Shown one piece after another: positions 4,641 to 9,374 of a stretch of DNA of 9,374 nucleotides; the stretch's first letter is position 1; every line of letters starts with the position of its first letter. Under the pieces are notes generated by a model, which saw only the letters and a list, made by a program, of their open reading frames with translations, made no database searches and was not told the DNA's origin. The stretch lies in assembly GCA_034428395.1 (NCBI GenBank), contig DAOUHX010000063.1, positions 1-9,374 on the forward strand, read 5' to 3'. Both the position numbers and the translations under genes were made by a program. Origin of the DNA: Bin5 sp034428395. Lineage in GTDB: Bacteria > Chloroflexota > Anaerolineae > Caldilineales > Caldilineaceae.

Positions 4641-6347
4641 ATGCAACGCTTGGACGAACACACCGTAACACGCCGCAACTTTCTGAAGGGAGCGGCGCTG
4701 ACCGCAGCCGGCGGCGTGCTGGCAGCCTGTGCGCCGGCTGCGGCGCCTGCTACCGGCACCGCGCCGGCAGCGGACGAAGGCGCCGACGACATGCCGATGC
4801 GCAAGGGCGGCACCCTGGTCTTCGGCTATCCCCAGAAGACCAGCTACCAGAACCTGCTGGCGATGGAGCACAACGCCGGCAACCGCCGCTACTACCTGAT
4901 CGGGCTGACGCACAACTGCCTGGTAAACATCAGCCCCGACTATACCACCTGGCTCCCCGAGCTGGCCGAGAGTTGGGAGTTCGACGGCAACAAGGCGATC
5001 TTCAACCTGCGCAAGGACGTGAAGTGGCACGACGGCGAGCCCTTCACCTCGGCAGACGTGCTCTTCACCATCGGGCGGCTGACGGGCCATCCCAACGTGT
5101 TAAGATGGAACGGGGTGCGCAACCTGAAGGACATGGTTGTCGGCCTGGAGGAGTTCTCGCTGGGCGAGGCGGACGAGGTGTCGGGCGTCTCTGCGCCCGA
5201 TGACTACACCTTCGTATTCGAGCTGAAGAAGCCGTTCCGTGCGGCCTTCCTGGAGCGGTTGCTGAGCCATCCAATCATGCCCAAGCATCTGCTGGGCGCG
5301 ATCCCGGAGGAGCAGTGGGCGGTTGACGAGCAGGGGCAGCAGGGGCTGAAAAGCACCGAATACGCCCTCAAGCAGGGCACGGGTACGGGACCCTACCGCG
5401 TCACGAACTTCATCCCCGACCAGGTCGTCGAGTACGAACCTTTCGACGACTACTTCGGCGGCACGCCGCAGCTGGACAAGCTGGTCTTCGTGCCCTACAC
5501 CGACCACCTGGCGATGGCGGCGGCGCTGGAGAAGGGCGAGTGCCACATCGGTATCCGCACGCCGCAGTCGGAGTTTGAGCGCTTCAAGGCGATGGACCAC
5601 CTGCACGTGGTGCTAAACCACGGCCCGAGCGCGGTGGTCTTCTACTGGCAGTTCCGTTACGAGCTGGCCGACATGCGCGTGCGGCAGGGCCTGAGCCTGG
5701 CGCTCGACCGTGAACGGATCGCAAAGGACTTCTTCTTCGACACCGTGCCGCCGCTGTACGCGCCGGTACAGTACGCCGACTACGGCATCAGCCCCGACTG
5801 CGCCAAGTGGTACGAGTACAACCCGGAATTGGCGCGGCAGCTGCTGGAGGAGGGTGGCTGGGACTTTGACTACAAGCTGCGCTACGCGGTGCAGTCGATC
5901 AGCCCGACCTGGGAGCCGCTGCTGGCGATGTGCAGCGAGATGTTTGCCGACGTGGGCGTGCAGACCGAGTACCAGATCCTGGGTGCGGAGTTCAGCAACG
6001 TGGTCAGCAACCCGCCGTATGATTACGACACACAATTCAGCGGCTACGGCTGGGGCGTGACGCCCGGCTCCTTCATCCCGGCGCTCAGCTACGAACGCTT
6101 CGGGCCCGACACGACCGAGGGGATCGAGATGATCAACGAGATCCTGGTCATGGAGGACGAGGAGGAGATCAAGCAGGCCGTGCTTAGGCTGCAGGAGTTC
6201 CTGGCCGAGTTCCAACGGCACGGCGTTATCAGCCAGCTGCCCGGCATCCACATCGTCAACAACGCCGTCAAGAGCGGCAACGTGGTGCCGGTCTACGGCC
6301 CGCGCACCGACTGGATCGACTGGGTGAACGTCTACGTGGAGTCATAA
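4641..6347 (+). CDS. ABC transporter substrate-binding lipoprotein, SBP_bac_5 (peptide/nickel/oligosaccharide) family
   Basis: This 568-residue protein captures a solute outside the membrane and delivers it to the permeases encoded downstream. The N-terminus has a twin-arginine motif (TRRNFLK, Arg11-Arg12), a hydrophobic stretch, and a lipobox LAAC with the modified Cys at 30, followed by an Ala/Pro/Thr-rich linker, so it is a Tat-exported lipoprotein. Family marks include AESWEFDGNKAIFNLRKDVK (109-128), then WHDGEPFTSADV (129-140), and GTGPYRVTNF (248-257). Length fits the family. The RBS AGGAGGA (4628-4634) lies 6 nt before ATG 4641. Although the family is named for oligopeptides, members near glycosidases often bind oligosaccharides. 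The sialidase-fold neighbours suggest a sugar or glycoside ligand here, which is inference. A strong hairpin follows the stop codon. Confidence 0.93.
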   Translation: MQRLDEHTVTRRNFLKGAALTAAGGVLAACAPAAAPATGTAPAADEGADDMPMRKGGTLVFGYPQKTSYQNLLAMEHNAGNRRYYLIGLTHNCLVNISPDYTTWLPELAESWEFDGNKAIFNLRKDVKWHDGEPFTSADVLFTIGRLTGHPNVLRWNGVRNLKDMVVGLEEFSLGEADEVSGVSAPDDYTFVFELKKPFRAAFLERLLSHPIMPKHLLGAIPEEQWAVDEQGQQGLKSTEYALKQGTGTGPYRVTNFIPDQVVEYEPFDDYFGGTPQLDKLVFVPYTDHLAMAAALEKGECHIGIRTPQSEFERFKAMDHLHVVLNHGPSAVVFYWQFRYELADMRVRQGLSLALDRERIAKDFFFDTVPPLYAPVQYADYGISPDCAKWYEYNPELARQLLEEGGWDFDYKLRYAVQSISPTWEPLLAMCSEMFADVGVQTEYQILGAEFSNVVSNPPYDYDTQFSGYGWGVTPGSFIPALSYERFGPDTTEGIEMINEILVMEDEEEIKQAVLRLQEFLAEFQRHGVISQLPGIHIVNNAVKSGNVVPVYGPRTDWIDWVNVYVES

Positions 6348-6363
6348 GTCTGCAACGCATGGC

Positions 6364-6403
6364 CGCCGCGCCCCCAAGGAGATCGAGCCGCGGGGGCGCG
6401 GCG
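6364..6403 (+). other. Strong intergenic hairpin between binding-protein and permease genes
   Basis: A 12-bp GC-only stem pairs 6364-6375 with 6392-6403 around a 16-nt loop. No T run follows, so it is not a standard terminator. In ABC operons such hairpins commonly protect the 3' end of the binding-protein mRNA and lower permease expression, giving more binding protein than permease. That role is inferred from position. Confidence 0.7.
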
Positions 6404-6404
6404 T

Positions 6405-6416
6405 CTGTGCGCACAG
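6405..6416. other. Perfect 12-bp palindrome CTGTGCGCACAG
   Basis: CTGTGC is followed directly by its reverse complement GCACAG. It begins one base after the strong hairpin and ends 34 nt before the permease start. Without a loop it is more likely a dimer-binding DNA site, or the base of a second weak stem, than a good RNA hairpin. Confidence 0.4.
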
Positions 6417-6450
6417 CTCCAACTCCAAATCGAAAGACAGGTAGAATCGG

Positions 6451-7413
6451 ATGTCCCAATACGTTCTGCGCCGTATACTCCTGATCATCCCGCTGATGTT
6501 CGGCGTTTCGATCATCAACTACACGATCTACGCCCTGGCCCCAGGGGATCCGGTCTCGGCCATGATCAACCCCGAAGAGTTGCGTGAGATGACGCCGGAA
6601 GAGATGGAGATTCGACGCGAGGCGCTGGGGTTGAACAAGCCGGTGCCGGTGCGCTACCTGATCTGGCTGGGGAAGGCGCTGCAGGGCAACCTGGGCTACT
6701 CGATATGGTTCAACACGCCGGTCGTCAGCGTCATGTTGCGGGCGCTGGGTCTCAGCATTCCGATCATGGCGCTGGCGCTGGTGGTCTCGACCGTGGCCGG
6801 TATGCTATTGGGGATCGTGTCGGCGCTGAAACCCTATTCGCTGATCGACAACGTGCTGACGACGGTCGCGTTCACCGGCGTCGCCGTACCCGGCTTCTTC
6901 TTCGCGCTGCTGCTGATCTACGCGGTGGCGATCAGGCTGGACCTGCTGCCGACCGGCGGTGTCACGACGCCGGGCGCGGAACCGACCATCGGCAACCGCC
7001 TCGCCCACATCATCCTGCCGGGGCTGGCGCTGGCCTACGAAACGACGGGCAGCCTGATGCGCTATACGCGCGCCAGCCTGCTGGAGGTGATGCACCAGGA
7101 CTACATGACGACTGCGCGCGCCAAGGGCCTTGCCTACTACCTGGTCGTAATCCGGCACGGTCTGCGCAACGCGCTGCTGCCGATCATCACCATTGTGGGG
7201 CTGCGCATGCCGAGCATCTTCGGCGGCGCGGTCCTGATCGAGACCGTCTTCAACTATCCTGGCATCGGCAAGATCATGGTCGACGCGACCGGGATGCGGG
7301 ACTATCCTCTGCTGATGGGGGGCGTACTGATGACCGCGATCCTGGTGCTGCTGAGCAACCTGGCGGCCGATCTGTCCTACGCGTGGGCCGACCCGCGCAT
7401 CCGTTACGACTAG
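6451..7413 (+). CDS. ABC transporter permease, DppB/OppB type
   Basis: This 320-residue inner-membrane protein is the first of two channel subunits of the importer. It has an N-terminal membrane helix (about 9-30) followed by APGDP (30-34), a marker of DppB-type permeases, and a hydrophilic loop to about residue 95. Five further hydrophobic segments follow at roughly 98-124, 133-160, 183-203, 243-265 and 285-305. The cytoplasmic coupling loop that contacts the ATPase is seen as TTARAKGL (220-227) to RHGLRNALLP (235-244). Length is usual for the family. ATG 6451 begins MSQYVLRRILLIIPLMFGVS, a typical start, although the RBS is weak (AGGTAG, 6439-6444 region). It is co-oriented with the binding-protein gene and 17 nt from the next permease. 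Confidence 0.93.
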   Translation: MSQYVLRRILLIIPLMFGVSIINYTIYALAPGDPVSAMINPEELREMTPEEMEIRREALGLNKPVPVRYLIWLGKALQGNLGYSIWFNTPVVSVMLRALGLSIPIMALALVVSTVAGMLLGIVSALKPYSLIDNVLTTVAFTGVAVPGFFFALLLIYAVAIRLDLLPTGGVTTPGAEPTIGNRLAHIILPGLALAYETTGSLMRYTRASLLEVMHQDYMTTARAKGLAYYLVVIRHGLRNALLPIITIVGLRMPSIFGGAVLIETVFNYPGIGKIMVDATGMRDYPLLMGGVLMTAILVLLSNLAADLSYAWADPRIRYD

Positions 7414-7430
7414 AGGGAGAGTGCCCGTCG

Positions 7431-8336
7431 ATGGCGAAAGAAGCGGCGGCTACCGACAATCTATTCGAAGAGCACAGAAGCGCAACGGCCACCCCGCGCG
7501 CGCGCACGTGGCGACGATTCCGCCGCCACAAGATGGCCCTGGCCGGCGCGGCCTTCATAGTGCTCGTCGTCTCGTTGGCTGCCCTGGCGCCCGTGATAAC
7601 GCCCCATTCGCCGACCGACATGCAGGAGGGCCGGGCACGCGACGCGCCGACAACTGAACACCTCCTGGGGTTGGACGGGGCGGCGCGGGATATCTGGGCG
7701 CGCCTGCTTTACGGCGGACGAGTCTCACTCTCGGTCGGCATTGTCGCAGTCTCGATCTCAGTTCTCATCGCACTCATATTAGGAACGCTGTCGGGCTACT
7801 ACGGCGGCACGGTCGACATGATCATCATGCGTTTCACCGACGTCATGATGGTCTTTCCCGGTCTTATCCTGATCATGACCGTGGTGGCTGTGCTTGGACC
7901 GAACATCTGGAACGTGATGGCGGTGATCGGTCTGTTGGGATGGCCCAGTTCGGCGCGCCTCGTGCGCGGCCAGATCCTCTCGGTGCGCGAGTGGGACTTT
8001 GTCATGGCGGCCCGCTGCCTGGGTGTGGAAGACCAGCGCATCATGTTCCGCCACATCCTGCCGCACGTGCTGGCCCCGCTGCTGGTGGCCGCGACCTTCG
8101 GCGTGGCCTCGGCCATCCTGACCGAGGCCGGCCTCTCCTTCCTCGGGCTGGGCGTGCTGCCGCCGACGCCGTCCTGGGGCAACATGCTCACCGGGGCACA
8201 GTCGATCTACATTCTCGAACGTTTCTGGTGGATGTGGCTGCCGCCCGGTATCGCGATCCTGTTTACCGTGCTGGCGATCAATTTCGTCGGCGACGGCCTG
8301 CGCGACGCCTTCGACCCTCGCATGACGCTCGACTGA
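7431..8336 (+). CDS. ABC transporter permease, DppC/OppC type
   Basis: This 301-residue protein is the second channel subunit. A basic N-terminal stretch (RTWRRFRRHK, 25-34) leads into membrane helix 1 (35-58), as in OppC_N domains. The motif GLDGAARDIWARLLYGGRVS (80-99) corresponds to the conserved GTDxxGRD-type signature of DppC permeases, with Leu81 and Ala84-Ala85 instead of Thr and a second Gly. Further hydrophobic segments lie near 98-122, 132-156, 158-172, 209-240 and 268-287. The coupling loop is AARCLGVEDQRIMFRHILPH (193-212). ATG 7431 is preceded by GAGGGAG (from 7413), with GGAG 11 nt away, slightly long spacing. A GTG at 7421 is in another frame. Only 17 nt separate it from the DppB-type gene, so the two are co-transcribed. 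No ATPase gene follows. Confidence 0.93.
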   Translation: MAKEAAATDNLFEEHRSATATPRARTWRRFRRHKMALAGAAFIVLVVSLAALAPVITPHSPTDMQEGRARDAPTTEHLLGLDGAARDIWARLLYGGRVSLSVGIVAVSISVLIALILGTLSGYYGGTVDMIIMRFTDVMMVFPGLILIMTVVAVLGPNIWNVMAVIGLLGWPSSARLVRGQILSVREWDFVMAARCLGVEDQRIMFRHILPHVLAPLLVAATFGVASAILTEAGLSFLGLGVLPPTPSWGNMLTGAQSIYILERFWWMWLPPGIAILFTVLAINFVGDGLRDAFDPRMTLD

Positions 8337-8368
8337 CGGCAGGGCAAGAAGGTTGGCACAGTGCAAGA

Positions 8369-8384
8369 CCGTTGCGACCAACGG
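8369..8384 (+). other. Small hairpin after the permease genes
   Basis: CCGTTG (8369-8374) and CAACGG (8379-8384) form a perfect 6-bp stem with a CGAC tetraloop, 33 nt after the permease stop codon. No T run follows. It may stabilise the upstream message or separate its expression from that of the 8453 gene. No clear promoter was found in the remaining 8385-8452. Confidence 0.4.
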
Positions 8385-8452
8385 CAGCACGGTATCAAAG
8401 AGAGCCTCGCTCCATTGCCGAAAACAAGAACTGAACCGGAGAGATTCCCACC

Positions 8453-9374
8453 ATGAGCGACCGTCCATTTCTCCTCTCAACGCTCGTCGACTTTCCCGAC
8501 GACTGCAGTGAAATCACATTCACCGAGGACCTGCTCGCGCAGCTGATAGACCGGCTGCACTGGATGGGCGTGCGTCGCGTCTATTGGAACTACTACGGGC
8601 CGGGTCACTGGCCGTGGTTCATTGCGCACAGGCCGGACGGAGGAACGACCGGCACGCTCGACAATCTCGGCGATCCGATGGCGGCGGGCTGCCGTATGGC
8701 GCACGAACGCGGCATGGAGTTTATCGGCGTGCTCAAGCCATATGAGAATGGTCCCAGCCACGCGACCCCGCGGTCGGTCATGTTGGAGAACGGCTGGACC
8801 GGGTTGCCCGGCATCGGGGGCATCTACAGAGTGGAGTCCTGGACGCTCGCACGACCGGAGATGCGGGTGCGCGTCCGTCAGGCCGACCTTCCCGTGGGTC
8901 TCGAAAACGTGCCGGTTACGCGCATCCAGCTGCGCCAAAAGGACATGGCCTCGGTCAGAATCAAGAAGGAAAACCTGGAGATCTGGACCAGCGACAACAA
9001 TGACGGCTACCGCAAACGGGATCTGGAGTTCAATCTCAGTGAAGGCGTAGATACCTGCCCGCACGACGTCGTCGAAATCGACGGCAACCTGGTCACGAGC
9101 GCGGGCGACGAGGTGCGCGTGCTCGACATCAGCGGGCTCAATCTGCTCGACCCATTCATCGCCGTCACCACCAACTTTACTGACCACGACGGGACGTTTA
9201 CAAACACGCCGGTCGAGATGGTGCGCGCCTTCGGTCCCGACGACAAACCGCTGCCGATCGTCGTCGCCAGCCACAAGGCGATCTGGCGGATCGATCGAGA
9301 TTTCCGCCGCGGCGACCTCGAATACGACACCGGGCTCGGCTCGGCAACCGTTCGCCTCGACGTCTCGAACAGTG
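8453..9374 (+). CDS. Protein of unknown function with TIM-barrel-like N-terminus, 3' end outside the window
   Basis: The frame is open from ATG 8453 to the window edge (307 complete codons, no stop). GGAGAG (8438-8443) lies 9 nt upstream, a good RBS. There is no signal peptide. Residues 25-105 alternate helix and strand: LLAQLIDRLHWMGVRRVYWN (27-46) with YYGPGHWPWF, then MAHERGMEFIGVLKPYENGP (82-101). Such 'helix, then Gly-Val-x-x-Val-Tyr' and 'Ala-His-x-Arg-Gly-hydrophobic' patterns are common in the early strands of TIM-barrel glycoside hydrolases. Residues 130-250 look beta-rich (for example IQLRQKDMASVRIKKENLEI, 158-177), like an inserted or accessory beta domain. I cannot name a family. 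Its place directly behind the transporter genes suggests a role in breaking down the imported compound; this is inference. Confidence 0.75.
   Translation, partial: MSDRPFLLSTLVDFPDDCSEITFTEDLLAQLIDRLHWMGVRRVYWNYYGPGHWPWFIAHRPDGGTTGTLDNLGDPMAAGCRMAHERGMEFIGVLKPYENGPSHATPRSVMLENGWTGLPGIGGIYRVESWTLARPEMRVRVRQADLPVGLENVPVTRIQLRQKDMASVRIKKENLEIWTSDNNDGYRKRDLEFNLSEGVDTCPHDVVEIDGNLVTSAGDEVRVLDISGLNLLDPFIAVTTNFTDHDGTFTNTPVEMVRAFGPDDKPLPIVVASHKAIWRIDRDFRRGDLEYDTGLGSATVRLDVSNS

Noticed and set aside
4582..4668. 28-codon frame overlapping the start of the binding-protein gene
   Set aside because: No Shine-Dalgarno sequence precedes it and it runs through the inverted repeat and the RBS of the next gene.
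5613..6251. Minus-strand 212-codon frame opposite the binding-protein gene
   Set aside because: It is antisense to clear SBP_bac_5 coding sequence and has no RBS or recognisable domain.
6705..7430. Extended 543-codon frame upstream of the DppC-type permease
   Set aside because: The part before 7431 overlaps the DppB-type permease out of frame and is Arg/Gly/Ala/Asp-rich noise.

Overview
The window is GC-rich bacterial DNA with good Shine-Dalgarno sites and tightly spaced genes. It looks like an uncultured environmental bacterium, most plausibly Chloroflexota (Caldilineae-like). That guess rests on the twin-arginine lipoprotein signal ending in LAAC followed by an Ala/Pro/Thr-rich linker, the mix of PhyH dioxygenase, sialidase-fold proteins and a peptide-type ABC transporter, and a four-helix-bundle gene among heptanucleotide repeats. 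The taxonomy is inference; no rRNA or marker gene is present.

Layout. 1-633 is the 3' end of a phytanoyl-CoA dioxygenase-like gene. 634-1035 is non-coding; a very good sigma70-type promoter (684-712) lies far upstream of the next gene and would give a leader of about 315 nt. 1036-2325 encodes a sialidase/BNR-repeat protein. 2323-3166 is a repeat island: six arrays of a 7-bp unit (GAWTCAC or its complement), two homologous ~140-nt modules, two diverged tandem ~98-nt units, and one minus-strand four-helix-bundle gene (2456-2812). 3174-4424 is a second, different sialidase-fold protein. 4425-4640 is non-coding with two inverted repeats. 4641-6347 encodes a Tat-exported substrate-binding lipoprotein, followed by a strong intergenic hairpin, then two permeases of the DppB/DppC type (6451-7413, 7431-8336). 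A gene of unknown function with a TIM-barrel-like start begins at 8453 and runs off the window; it has no stop here and is easily missed.

How the genes may work together. The plus-strand genes from 1036 onward read as a catabolic cluster: a lipoprotein captures an oligosaccharide, glycoside or peptide, two permeases import it, and enzymes without signal peptides (two sialidase-fold proteins, perhaps the 8453 protein) process it inside the cell. No ATPase subunit of the transporter is seen. The substrate cannot be read from the sequence.

The most unusual part is 2323-3166. It fits exactly between the stop codon of one sialidase gene and the ribosome-binding site of the next. Its outer arrays are inverted relative to each other, and its repeats contribute stop codons and an RBS-like G run to the genes around it. 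It looks like a small non-autonomous repetitive element carrying a four-helix-bundle gene.
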